Shown: positions 1 to 8,222, counted from the stretch's first letter. The stretch is 19,395 bases of DNA from Burkholderiales bacterium UBA4615 (GCA_002386465.1 DGIT01000024.1:21332-40726), one strand, 5' to 3'. Numbers and translations: made by a program. Notes: a model not told the origin generated them from the sequence alone.

Positions 1-372
1 CGCCCGCGTGCCGCCCGCCAGCGGCATGCCCTGCACCGCGTACAGGTCCTTGATCGTGATCGGCAACCCATGCAAGGCCCCGGTCGGTCGGCCTGCCCGC
101 GCATGCGCATCCAGCGCGTCGGCCGCGCGGGCTGCAGCCGCCCAGTCCACCCAGGACAGTGCATTCAGCTCCTGGTGTCGCAGCGCAGCCGCCTGGGCTG
201 CCTCCAGCCACCTGCGGCTGCTGGTGAGTCCCTGCGAGATGCCGCAGGCCAGCTCCCGAAACGTCGGGATCGGCTGTGCAGCATCGTCGTTGGGCTGCAG
301 CAGTCGCGCCGCATCGGATGGAAGGGATGCGCCCGAAGGCGCGCCTGAGGATGGCATGGTGTGGGAAGTCAT
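1..372 (-). CDS. Amidase (amidase signature family), N-terminal part, cut by window edge
   Basis: The minus-strand frame from the ATG at 372 stays open to the window edge, giving the first 124 residues. The end of the fragment reads GALHGLPITIKDLYAVQG, the standard N-terminal hallmark of amidase-signature hydrolases (GatA and acylamidase relatives). K108 in ITIKD would be the catalytic lysine of the Ser-cisSer-Lys triad; the serines lie beyond the window. The family hydrolyses carboxamide bonds; the substrate cannot be told from this part. The first ~35 residues are low-complexity Ser/Pro/Ala, so a start at M6 (357) is possible. There is no strong Shine-Dalgarno. It diverges from the gamma-glutamyltransferase gene with only 39 bp between starts, so the promoters must overlap or lie inside the genes. 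Confidence 0.85.
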   Translation of the reverse strand, partial: MTSHTMPSSGAPSGASLPSDAARLLQPNDDAAQPIPTFRELACGISQGLTSSRRWLEAAQAAALRHQELNALSWVDWAAAARAADALDAHARAGRPTGALHGLPITIKDLYAVQGMPLAGGTRA

Positions 373-411
373 CCGCGTATAGTAGCGAGTCGATCCGCCT
401 GCCGAGTCGTG

Positions 412-2262
412 ATGTCTGCAAACCGCCTCTACGCCCTGCTGCTCGGGGCGCTCCTGATGACCGGCATGTCGGTGGTCCGTGCGCAGCCGGAAGCCTCCAG
501 CGGCTATCTGCGCAAGCCCGAAGTACGTGGCACGCACATGATGGTGGCCACGGCCAATCCCTACGCATCGCGCGCCGCCTTTGTGATCCTGGAGCAGGGC
601 GGCTCGGCCGTAGACGCAGCCATCGCAGCCCAGATGGTGTTGGGCCTCACCGAACCGCAATCGTCCGGGATCGGTGGGGGAGCGTTCATGCTGCATTTTG
701 ATGCACGCAACCGCGCCGTGAAAGCCTGGGATGGCCGCGAAACCGCGCCCGCTGCCGCGAGCGAAGCACTGTTCACCGGCCCCGAGGGCAAGCCGATCAG
801 ATTTTTTGACGCAGTCGTGGGCGGGCGCTCGGTCGGTGTGCCGGGCGTAGTGCGCATGCTTGAAGCCGCGCATGCACGGCACGGCAAGCTGCCCTGGGCA
901 GCGCTTTTTCAACCTGCGATCCTGCTGGCGCAGGAAGGTTTTGAGGTCAGCGCCAGGCTGAATCGCCTGCTAGGCGCAGAACGCCATCTGCCCCGTGACC
1001 CTGCCTCCGCGCGCTACTTTTACGACCCCAGCGGCAAACCCTGGCCCGTAGGTCACCTATTGCGTAATCCGGCCTACGCCGACACCCTCCGACAGATCGC
1101 TGAACGGGGCAGCCTTGCTTTGCACACCGGCCCAATCGCTCGCGACATCGTGGCCGCCGTGCGCGAGCATCCGACCAACCCGGGCCTGCTCAGCGAACGC
1201 GATCTCGCCTTTTACACACCGATCGCCCGCGAGGCGCTGTGCGCGCCCTACCGGCGCTATCTCGTGTGCGGCATGCCGCCCCCGTCGTCGGGTGGACTGG
1301 CGGTGGCACAGATCCTGGGCATCGTTGAGGCTCACAGTGGCGGATTGCGGCTCGCGCAGCCCGACGGCACGCCCAACCCGGATGGCGTACATGTCTTCGC
1401 CGAAGCCGCACGGCTCGCCTTTGCAGACCGCAATCAGTACATCGCCGACCCGGAATTCGTGTCGCCACCCAAAGGCCTGCTCAGCTCCGGGTACCTGAAG
1501 CAGCGTGCCGCGCTGATCGGCGAGCGCAGCATGGGCCGCGCGCCGGCCGGCCAACCCGACCGAGTGGCACATGCCGAGACGCCCGAGGCCTCGCTTGAGC
1601 AGCCTGCCACCTCGCATCTGTCTGTGATCGATGCGCGCGGCAATGCAGTTGCCCTGACCACCACCATTGAAGACCAGTTCGGTGCCCGGCTCATGGTGCG
1701 GGGTTTTCTGTTGAACAATCAGCTCACCGATTTTTCGTTTGCAGCACAAGAGGGCAGCGCACCGGTCGCCAACCGCGTGCAGCCGGGCAAACGGCCGCGC
1801 AGCTCAATGGCTCCCACGCTGGTCTTCGAGCAACCCGCCATCGGCGCGCCCTCAAGGCCCTCACGCTCAGGCACTGCAGCCCCTCGGGCTGGCAGCCCGG
1901 CAGCCACCACAACACCTCTGCAACCGCTCGGTGCCCTCGTGATGTCGGTCGGCTCACCCGGAGGCAGCCAGATCATCGGCTATGTGGCACGCACCCTGAT
2001 CGCCACCCTGGGCGATGGGCTCACGCTGCAACAGGCCATCGACATGCCCAATCTGGGCAGCCGCAACGGCCCCACCGAACTGGAAACCGGCCAGACCTCT
2101 GCTGCACTGGCCGACGCGCTGCGCGCCCGCGGCCATGAGGTGCGCAGTATCGACATGACCAGCGGGCTGCAAGGCATGATGCGCCGCTGCACCGCAGCCG
2201 GCGCCTGCACGCTGTCAGGGGGAGCCGACCCGCGTCGCGAGGGTCAGGTGATCGGCCGATGA
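412..2262 (+). CDS. ggt: Gamma-glutamyltransferase (glutathione hydrolase)
   Basis: A 616-residue protein of the Ntn-hydrolase gamma-glutamyltransferase family, which cleaves gamma-glutamyl bonds of glutathione and related compounds in the periplasm. I place the start at ATG 412 (GTG 409 is an alternative; the frame is open from 361) because it begins a clean signal peptide with likely cleavage after A24 (VVRA|Q). Visible family motifs are SSGIGGGAFML, MPPPSSGG, the TSHLSVID segment whose T400 should be the autoprocessing nucleophile, KRPRSSMAPTLV, and GSPGG, part of the oxyanion region. Self-cleavage before T400 would give large and small subunits. An Ala/Pro/Ser/Thr-rich stretch at about residues 474-506 sits between APTLVFE and the GSPGG strand and looks like an insertion. 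The next gene follows 90 bp later on the same strand. Confidence 0.93.
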   Translation: MSANRLYALLLGALLMTGMSVVRAQPEASSGYLRKPEVRGTHMMVATANPYASRAAFVILEQGGSAVDAAIAAQMVLGLTEPQSSGIGGGAFMLHFDARNRAVKAWDGRETAPAAASEALFTGPEGKPIRFFDAVVGGRSVGVPGVVRMLEAAHARHGKLPWAALFQPAILLAQEGFEVSARLNRLLGAERHLPRDPASARYFYDPSGKPWPVGHLLRNPAYADTLRQIAERGSLALHTGPIARDIVAAVREHPTNPGLLSERDLAFYTPIAREALCAPYRRYLVCGMPPPSSGGLAVAQILGIVEAHSGGLRLAQPDGTPNPDGVHVFAEAARLAFADRNQYIADPEFVSPPKGLLSSGYLKQRAALIGERSMGRAPAGQPDRVAHAETPEASLEQPATSHLSVIDARGNAVALTTTIEDQFGARLMVRGFLLNNQLTDFSFAAQEGSAPVANRVQPGKRPRSSMAPTLVFEQPAIGAPSRPSRSGTAAPRAGSPAATTTPLQPLGALVMSVGSPGGSQIIGYVARTLIATLGDGLTLQQAIDMPNLGSRNGPTELETGQTSAALADALRARGHEVRSIDMTSGLQGMMRRCTAAGACTLSGGADPRREGQVIGR

Positions 2263-2352
2263 TGGCCGCTCACGATCCCACTGCGCGGACCAGCCCCTCA
2301 CCTACGCCACCCGTTTCCGAACCTGCCCCCGCCACCGACCCTCGGAGCCACC

Positions 2353-2658
2353 ATGCAAAGACGCCTTCTGCGTACCGACCAGCTGCTGGCAGCGACCTAC
2401 GACGCCCGAGCCTCACGGTTGGAGATCGAATTCACCAACGGCGACGTGCGTGCCTACAAGGCTGTGCCCGACGAGGTGGCAAGGCGATTTTTCGATGCGC
2501 CCAATCCGGCGACCTTCTGGGAGGATCGCATCGCTGAGGAATATCCCTGGGAGCGCGCCACGGGCTCACGCAATGCCGCAGCCCGCGCCGGGCTGGACGC
2601 ACTGTTCGGCGCCCCCACCCCCACTCACCCCAACCCAAAGAAAGGAGACACCCCATGA
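2353..2658 (+). CDS. KTSC-domain protein
   Basis: A 101-residue cytoplasmic protein. Residues ~10-67 fit the KTSC domain (a small domain sometimes fused to lysyl-tRNA synthetase): a hydrophobic strand LEIEFTNGDVRAY, the YKAVP turn, a helix with FFDAPNPATFWEDRI, and a final EEYPWER. Its biochemical role is not established, though nucleic-acid-related roles have been suggested. The last ~25 residues are a Pro/Asn/Lys tail that also contains the ribosome binding site of the next gene. The start at ATG 2353 has a GGAG (CTCGGAGCCACC) upstream. The stop overlaps the SDR start as ATGA (2655-2658), so the two are probably translationally coupled. A longer overlapping frame from 2259 has no protein-like character and I discount it. 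Confidence 0.75.
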   Translation: MQRRLLRTDQLLAATYDARASRLEIEFTNGDVRAYKAVPDEVARRFFDAPNPATFWEDRIAEEYPWERATGSRNAAARAGLDALFGAPTPTHPNPKKGDTP

Positions 2659-3422
2659 AAAACCTGTTCGATCTCACCGGGAAAGTGGCCATCGTCACCG
2701 GCTCCAGCCGAGGCATCGGCCGCTCGATCGCCATCAACATGGCCCGTCATGGCGCACGCGTCGTGGTCTCGAGCCGCAAGGCCGATGCCTGCGAGGCCGT
2801 GGTCAAGGAAATCCGCGCCGAAGGCAACGAGGCCATCGCCATTGCCGCCAACATCTCCAGCAAAGAGGCGATGCAGTCGCTGGTCGATCAGACTCGCAAG
2901 GCGCTTGGGCCGATCGACATCCTGGTGTGCAACGCCGCGTCCAATCCCTACTTCGGGCCGGCTGCCAACATGGGCGACGAGGTCTTCGAGAAGATCATGC
3001 GCAACAACGTGCTGTCGAACCACTGGCTGGCCACCATGGTCCGTCCCGACATGGCGGCCAAGAAAGACGGCGCCATCATCATCGTGTCCTCGATCGGCGG
3101 CCTGAAGGGCTCCACTGAAATCGGCGCCTACTGCATCTCCAAGGCAGCCGACATGCAGCTCGCCCGCAACCTCGCCTGCGAATGGGGTCCCGACAACATT
3201 CGCGTCAACTGCATTGCACCCGGTCTGATCATGACCGACTTCGCCAAGGCGCTCTACGAAGATCCCAAGCGCAAAGCCGCCCGCGAAGAGCGCACGCCGC
3301 TGCGACGTCTGGGTGATGCCGATGACATCGGCGGCGTGGCGGTCATGCTGGCGGGCAAGGCGGGGGCCTTCATCACGGGGCAGACGATCGTCGCCGACGG
3401 TGGCGTCACGGTCGCGGGCTGA
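2655..3422 (+). CDS. SDR-family NAD(P)-dependent oxidoreductase
   Basis: A 255-residue classical short-chain dehydrogenase/reductase of normal length. The cofactor motif TGSSRGIG is at residues 15-22, the NAAS motif at 93-96, and the catalytic set is N118, S145/S146, Y159 and K163 (YCISK). After strand 2 the sequence is VSSRK; R41 with no acidic residue suggests NADP(H), by family rule. The C-terminal ITGQTIVADGG is typical of FabG-like enzymes. The substrate cannot be assigned; acyl, steroid-like or simple ketone substrates all occur in this group. AAAGGAGACACCCC before ATG 2655 is a strong ribosome binding site, and the start overlaps the KTSC stop. The last 17 bp overlap the 3' end of the convergent potassium channel gene. 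Confidence 0.92.
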   Translation: MKNLFDLTGKVAIVTGSSRGIGRSIAINMARHGARVVVSSRKADACEAVVKEIRAEGNEAIAIAANISSKEAMQSLVDQTRKALGPIDILVCNAASNPYFGPAANMGDEVFEKIMRNNVLSNHWLATMVRPDMAAKKDGAIIIVSSIGGLKGSTEIGAYCISKAADMQLARNLACEWGPDNIRVNCIAPGLIMTDFAKALYEDPKRKAAREERTPLRRLGDADDIGGVAVMLAGKAGAFITGQTIVADGGVTVAG

Positions 3423-5256
3423 CCCGTGAGGCCGCGCGCGCACGACGCGCGGCCAGCCAACGAAAGACGGCACTGCGCGGCGGCTCCACGCCGTTGCGCA
3501 CAAACGCGATCAGTCCAGAATCCCATGCGAAGCGCTCCTGCAGGCGCTCGACATCTTCAGCCCCCGCAAACAGCACGGCATCGCCCGCAGCCAGTGCAGT
3601 CGCAGGATCGGGCAGAATCTGGAGCAGATCCGCATCGCTCACTGGCCAACCGAGTCTGCTTCCAGGCGCGGGCGAGGCATGGCGCAACAAGGGCTCGCCC
3701 GCACTCCAGCCCCTGCCCCGACGCGACGCAACAGCTTGCGGCGGCCAGGCCGAAACCGTGCGGCGCACCCGCATCAGGGGGACCACACGCAACGGCGTCT
3801 GGCCATCGCGCGGATCGATCATCAATTCGGCAATCGTGAGCGGGCGGTCGGCGTCCTGCAGCGCGCCCGCCAAGCCCGGTCTGTCGGCATGACACTCGAA
3901 GGTCCACACGGCAGGCGCAAGCGTCCCCACGGCGGCCTCGAGACTGACGGACGCTTCGCGGGCCAGTGCCGGATCGGCATGGCGTAACTGGTCCAGAAAA
4001 CGATCAAGCAGCGGCGTGGTCAAAGCCTGCAGCACTTCGTGGACCATGACGTCGCTTTGAACAAAGGTCAGCGCCGGTTGCGAAGCATCCACCAGCAAGC
4101 GGTTGTAGGCCTTGTTCTGGCGCATGACCACGGTCAGCACCGGGTTGACACGCCGGGCCATGGCCACCACCGCAAGATTCGCGGTATCGCTGTCGGTGGC
4201 CGCCACCAGGCCCACAGCCCGATCGATGCCTGCCCCAAGCAAACTGTCTTCGGTGCCTGGTGCAACGGGAGTCGCTGCCGTCACAGCATGAGGCAGCCCC
4301 AGTTCGGTCAATGCCTGCGAGGTTTGACCACAGGCCGCCAGCGCCTGCGCAATCGGCGCAATGAAACGATCAGTACCGACCAGTACCCAGTGGCCATCGG
4401 GCAGACGCAGCGTGGCGGGGCGTTCGGAACCGGGCGAAGCGGTGAGCCATTCTTCCAGTTGCAGCACTTCCGGTGCGGCCACGCCCAGGCGAAGGTTGTC
4501 GGCGAAGGTGCGATAAGGATCGATCACCTGGATGCCGCCGAACTCAGCCAGATTCGCGACGATGACCGGGTCGGTGACCCGCGCGATGATCAGCGTGGAC
4601 GGATCGAGCGCGCGCGCACCCAGCGCAATCGCCTGATTCGCCTCGTCATCGCCGGTGATCGCAATAATTGCCCGGCACTCGGGCCGTGCAATTCCGGCGT
4701 CGCGCAAGACCTCCGGGCGACGGGCATCGCCGGTGCGCACCAGTGGCACACGCAAGAATGGCTGCACCGCCACCGGATCCAGACGTCCCGCGTCGATGTC
4801 GACAATCACCACCCGTACCCGCAACGCATCGAGTGCCTTGACGATCTCCTGACCGCTCCTTCCGTAGCCGCACACCACACAGTAGGGCTCACTCAGGTGC
4901 GCGACCCGCCGCACAAAAAACGAGCGTGCAGCCGCCGCACGAAAGACCGGATCACGCGACAGCGCAAAGACGGTGCCCAGCGCATAGGCCCAGCCAATCA
5001 CCGACAGGTAGATCACGGCAATCACCCACAGGCGCTGCGCATCGGTGAACGGGTACGGAATCTCGCCAAACCCGATCGTCGTCGCAGTGTAACTGACCAC
5101 GTAAAAGGCATGAAAGAAGGACACGTGCCACACACGCCCCTGAGCATCAACCCCGGGAATGGCGACCATGCCTGCAATGGCCACCGCATAAATGACGATC
5201 AATGCAATGAGCGGCGCGCGCAGCCGGCGCAGCACGATGAACAGGATGTCACCCAT
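3406..5256 (-). CDS. Two-TM potassium channel with RCK/TrkA-N domains
   Basis: A 616-residue inner-membrane channel protein. TM1 is about residues 13-34 and TM2 about 75-100. Between them is a pore helix and the selectivity filter TTIGFGE (59-65), a K+ channel signature in its GFG form. A cytoplasmic Rossmann RCK domain follows, with GYGRSG (130-135) and acidic VDID (150s), expected to bind NAD or another nucleotide. The remainder includes a second, more divergent TrkA-N-like domain (roughly 300-430) and a C-terminal TrkA-C-like segment ending near GDAVLFAGAED. The arrangement resembles MthK/KCO-type ligand-gated K+ channels. Four subunits would form the pore. It lies 56 bp downstream of a DUF6394-like membrane gene on the same strand and overlaps the convergent SDR gene by 17 bp. 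Its ribosome binding site is weak. Confidence 0.88.
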   Translation of the reverse strand: MGDILFIVLRRLRAPLIALIVIYAVAIAGMVAIPGVDAQGRVWHVSFFHAFYVVSYTATTIGFGEIPYPFTDAQRLWVIAVIYLSVIGWAYALGTVFALSRDPVFRAAAARSFFVRRVAHLSEPYCVVCGYGRSGQEIVKALDALRVRVVIVDIDAGRLDPVAVQPFLRVPLVRTGDARRPEVLRDAGIARPECRAIIAITGDDEANQAIALGARALDPSTLIIARVTDPVIVANLAEFGGIQVIDPYRTFADNLRLGVAAPEVLQLEEWLTASPGSERPATLRLPDGHWVLVGTDRFIAPIAQALAACGQTSQALTELGLPHAVTAATPVAPGTEDSLLGAGIDRAVGLVAATDSDTANLAVVAMARRVNPVLTVVMRQNKAYNRLLVDASQPALTFVQSDVMVHEVLQALTTPLLDRFLDQLRHADPALAREASVSLEAAVGTLAPAVWTFECHADRPGLAGALQDADRPLTIAELMIDPRDGQTPLRVVPLMRVRRTVSAWPPQAVASRRGRGWSAGEPLLRHASPAPGSRLGWPVSDADLLQILPDPATALAAGDAVLFAGAEDVERLQERFAWDSGLIAFVRNGVEPPRSAVFRWLAARRARAASRVSPRP

Positions 5257-5312
5257 GAACTGGACTCAGCGCAGGCGCATCATCAGACTCAAGCAAGCAC
5301 ACACCAGCAGGC

Positions 5313-5696
5313 TCAGCGCGCCTGACGCAGGGTGTCACCGATCAGCAGCACCACGGCAATCAGGTTCGCCACCAATGCAGCCCCCGACAAGGAGGTGATC
5401 GTGGACACGGTGGCGCTGTCCAGGGTGGCGCCCTGACCGTGGACCCGCCACATCCATAGCGCCGAGGCCGCCAGCAACTGCAGGCAAGCCGCCAGACTGG
5501 TCGCCAGATGGGTGGCGCCCAGATGGGTCCGGTCACCAAACTTCAGGACCAGGGTGATCAGGTTGACCACGACGGCTGCAAACAGTTCGCCCGCCGCATG
5601 CATCTCGGGGTTGCTCATGTCCCCGAGAAAAAACGCGAAATTCAGGGTGCACGACAGGATTACAAAGAACCCGAAAACGACTTTTTCGATGTTCAA
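5313..5696 (-). CDS. Small four-helix membrane protein, DUF6394-like
   Basis: A 127-residue hydrophobic protein. I place the start at TTG 5696 because GGAGAGA lies 4 nt upstream and the product then begins MNIEKVVFGFF, as I recall for DUF6394-type proteins; upstream in-frame TTG 5711 is less likely. Predicted helices are at about 5-24, 36-52, 60-80 and 97-120. A conserved-looking polar stretch LKFGDRTHLGA lies between helices 2 and 3. The function is unknown. It is immediately upstream of the potassium channel on the same strand, 56 bp apart, so the two are probably cotranscribed and may work together. Assignment to DUF6394 is from memory of the family, not a search. Starts of this gene and the divergent nucleoside transporter are 23 bp apart. 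Confidence 0.75.
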   Translation of the reverse strand: MNIEKVVFGFFVILSCTLNFAFFLGDMSNPEMHAAGELFAAVVVNLITLVLKFGDRTHLGATHLATSLAACLQLLAASALWMWRVHGQGATLDSATVSTITSLSGAALVANLIAVVLLIGDTLRQAR

Positions 5697-5719
5697 GTCT
5701 CTCTCCAGCAACAGGTACG

Positions 5720-7006
5720 ATGTCGGATTATCACCCGACGGCTGCTGGACCCCAGACGATGCAGATCGTTCAAAGCGCCTTTGGCATCATCGCGCTGCTC
5801 GGCATCGCGTGGGCCTTCAGCGAACAGCGTGGCCACGTCGTGTGGCGAACGGTCTGGACTGGCCTGCTCTTTGGGCTCGCCCTGACGCTCCTCTTTCGTT
5901 GGGCCCCCGGTGCTCAGACCCTGCTGCTGTGGGCCAATCACGTGCTCGACGTGATGCTCGAAGGCACGCGGGCCGGCACCTCGCTGGTCTTTGGTCATCT
6001 GGGCGGCGGCCCCACGCCCTACACCGTCTCGCACCCGCAATCGATGTTCGTGCTCGCCACCCAGGCCTTGCCCGTGGTGCTGCTCATTTCAGCGGTCTCT
6101 GCCCTGCTCTTTCACCTGGGCATCATAGGACGCATCGTGCAGGTCTTTGGCTGGGCACTCAGCCGCACGATGGGTCTGAGCGGTGTGGTCGGCGTGTCTG
6201 CAGCGGCCAATGCCTTCGTGGGCATGGTGGAGGGCCCGGTGGTGGTGCGGCCCTTCCTGCCGCACCTGACGCGCGGTGAGCTCTTCATGACCATGACCTG
6301 CGGCATGGCCACGATCTCGGGCAGCATCCTCGTGCTCTATGCCACGCTGCTCAAACCGCTGCTGCCCGATGCCTTCTCGCATCTGATGGCGGCCTCGGTG
6401 ATTGCCATTCCGGTGTCGCTGGTGGTGTCGGCGCTCATGATCCCCACTGCGCTGTCCACGCAACAGGCGCCACTCGCACGCGATGCTGAACACGACAGCG
6501 CCATCAGCGCGCTGGCACGCGGCACTGCCGAAGGTGTGGAGCTGGTCATCAACATCATCGCGATGCTGATCGTCTTCGTGGGCCTGGTGGCGATGATCAA
6601 TATCGGCCTCAAGGCCCTGCCCGATGTGGCCGGTACGCCGCTGTCTGCCGAGCGCATCTTCGGTGTGTGCTTCGCACCGCTGGCCTGGCTGGTCGGCGTG
6701 CCCTGGTCCGAAGCCGCCACCGCGGGCACGCTTCTGGGCAAAAAGACCGTGCTCAACGAGTTCGTGGCCTTTGCAGAACTGGCCAACCTGCCGGCTACTG
6801 AACTGTCAGCACGCAGCCGCTTGCTGATGACCTATGCGCTGGCAGGCTTTGCCAACTTCGGCAGCGTGGGGATCATGATCGGCGGACTGCGACCGATCAT
6901 GCCACCTGAACGACGCGGCGAGCTGAGCGAACTCGCGATGAAATCGCTGCCCGCCGGGCTGCTCGCCAGTTGCCTGACTGCAGCCCTGGTCGGGTTGATT
7001 GACTGA
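5720..7006 (+). CDS. Concentrative nucleoside transporter (CNT/NupC family)
   Basis: A 428-residue polytopic inner-membrane protein of the CNT family, which uses a Na+ or H+ gradient to import nucleosides. Family signatures are visible: the gate domain LGIIGRIVQVFGWAL, the HP1-type hairpin GMVEGPVVVRPFLPHL (168-183), the G-ATISGS-LVLYA helix, GKKTVLNEFVAF (340-351) and AGFANFGSVGI (375-385). By comparison with the Vibrio CNT, E347, N379 and S382 match ribose-binding residues, while the usual GQTE of HP1 is GMVE here (168-171). ATG 5720 has a weak AGG before it; ATG 5759 (MQIVQSAFG) better matches the usual family N terminus and may be the real start. Its stop is 3 bp from the stop of the convergent alcohol dehydrogenase gene. 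Confidence 0.9.
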   Translation: MSDYHPTAAGPQTMQIVQSAFGIIALLGIAWAFSEQRGHVVWRTVWTGLLFGLALTLLFRWAPGAQTLLLWANHVLDVMLEGTRAGTSLVFGHLGGGPTPYTVSHPQSMFVLATQALPVVLLISAVSALLFHLGIIGRIVQVFGWALSRTMGLSGVVGVSAAANAFVGMVEGPVVVRPFLPHLTRGELFMTMTCGMATISGSILVLYATLLKPLLPDAFSHLMAASVIAIPVSLVVSALMIPTALSTQQAPLARDAEHDSAISALARGTAEGVELVINIIAMLIVFVGLVAMINIGLKALPDVAGTPLSAERIFGVCFAPLAWLVGVPWSEAATAGTLLGKKTVLNEFVAFAELANLPATELSARSRLLMTYALAGFANFGSVGIMIGGLRPIMPPERRGELSELAMKSLPAGLLASCLTAALVGLID

Positions 7007-7009
7007 AGC

Positions 7010-8092
7010 TTACTGATCGAACACGATCACATTGCGTGCCACGCCACCCTTGGCCAGCGCAGCAAAGCCCTCGTTGATCTGGTCGAGCTTCAGGCGACCT
7101 GAAATCAGGTTCTGGATGGGCAGACGGCCCTGCTTGTAGAACTCAACCAGCCGGGGCATGTCCACACGGAAGCGGTTGGAGCCCATCATCGAGCCCTGAA
7201 TGCGACGCTCACGCAGGAAATCGGGGCCGTGCAGCTCGATCTTGGTGCCCACCGGGATCATGCCGATGATGGTGGCCGTGCCGCCCGGACGCAGCATGGC
7301 AAAGCACATTTCGGTGGTCTGCTTCAGGCCAATGCACTCGAACGAATAGTGCACGCCGCCTGCGGTCAGTTCGATGATCTGCTTGACCGCGTCCTCACCC
7401 GCGAGCACGCCATCGGTGGCTCCGAAGGTCTTGGCCAGTTCGAGCTTGGCCGGGTCCTTGTCGACCGCAATGATGCGCCCGGCACCCGCCAGACGCGCGC
7501 CATTGACCGCCGCCAGGCCGATGCCGCCGCAGCCCACCACCGCCACGGTGGAACCCGGTTCAACCTTCGCCGTGTGCACCGCAGCCCCATAGCCTGTGAT
7601 GACGCCACAGCCGATGAGGGCTGCCAGATCCATTGGCATGTCGCGATCGACCTTCACGATCGCGTGCTCGTGGACCAGCATCTGCTCGGCAAACGAGGAC
7701 AGGTTGGCGAACTGGTTGAGCTGCTCGCCCTTCCAGCGCAGACGCTTGGCCTTGCCGGGCGCCATTTTCACTTCGGGCGTCTGACAGATCGACATGTGGC
7801 CGGTCAGGCAGAACTCGCAATGGCCGCAGAACACCGACAAGCAGGTAATCACCGGGTCGCCCGGCTTCACGTAGGTCACATCGCGGCCGACTTTTTCCAC
7901 GATGCCGGCCGACTCATGGCCGAGCACGATCGGCATGGGCGTAGGGTATTTGCCTTCAATGAAATGCAGGTCGCTGTGGCACAGACCGGCGACCGAGGTG
8001 CGCACAAGAACTTCGCGCGGGCCCGGGTTGTCGATCTCAACCTCCTCGATCGTGAGAGGCTGGTTCGGTGCATGGAAAACGGCTGCTTTCAT
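7010..8092 (-). CDS. Zinc-dependent alcohol dehydrogenase (MDR family)
   Basis: A 360-residue medium-chain alcohol dehydrogenase. Catalytic zinc ligands are C38, H59 and C162. The structural-zinc lobe is complete with C89, C92, C95 and C103. The Rossmann motif GCGGIG is at 187-192, and D211 at the end of the next strand points to NAD+. The start is ATG 8092, with AAGGAGA (CAAGGAGACTCTTTG) upstream; the in-frame TTG just before it is not needed. It is the last gene of the P450-reductase-ferredoxin-dehydrogenase block, 157 bp after the ferredoxin, a larger gap than the others in the block. The likely role is oxidation of the alcohol made by the P450 to the aldehyde. Pathway membership is inferred from position. 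Confidence 0.92.
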   Translation of the reverse strand: MKAAVFHAPNQPLTIEEVEIDNPGPREVLVRTSVAGLCHSDLHFIEGKYPTPMPIVLGHESAGIVEKVGRDVTYVKPGDPVITCLSVFCGHCEFCLTGHMSICQTPEVKMAPGKAKRLRWKGEQLNQFANLSSFAEQMLVHEHAIVKVDRDMPMDLAALIGCGVITGYGAAVHTAKVEPGSTVAVVGCGGIGLAAVNGARLAGAGRIIAVDKDPAKLELAKTFGATDGVLAGEDAVKQIIELTAGGVHYSFECIGLKQTTEMCFAMLRPGGTATIIGMIPVGTKIELHGPDFLRERRIQGSMMGSNRFRVDMPRLVEFYKQGRLPIQNLISGRLKLDQINEGFAALAKGGVARNVIVFDQ

Positions 8093-8222
8093 CAAAGAGT
8101 CTCCTTGTGGGGCGAAGCCTTGGGGCCACGCAAAATATGTCGTGAGCGTCTGAAACGGCAGGGCTCTTCGCTCAATGCGGGCGTCTGGTACGGAGCGTCA
8201 ACGCGAACCCTCTGTGTTGTCT

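Noticed and set aside
2259..2537. A 92-codon frame beginning at the ggt stop (ATGA overlap)
   Set aside because: The product is Pro/Ser/Arg-rich and overlaps the better-supported KTSC gene in another frame; no ribosome binding site of its own.
2625..3503. A 292-codon minus-strand frame across the SDR gene
   Set aside because: The plus-strand SDR has the full cofactor and catalytic motif set; the minus-strand product has none.
4039..5325. A 428-codon open frame on the plus strand opposite the potassium channel gene
   Set aside because: His/Gln/Arg-rich product with no domain; it mirrors a well-supported channel gene with pore filter and RCK motifs on the other strand, as is common in high-GC DNA.
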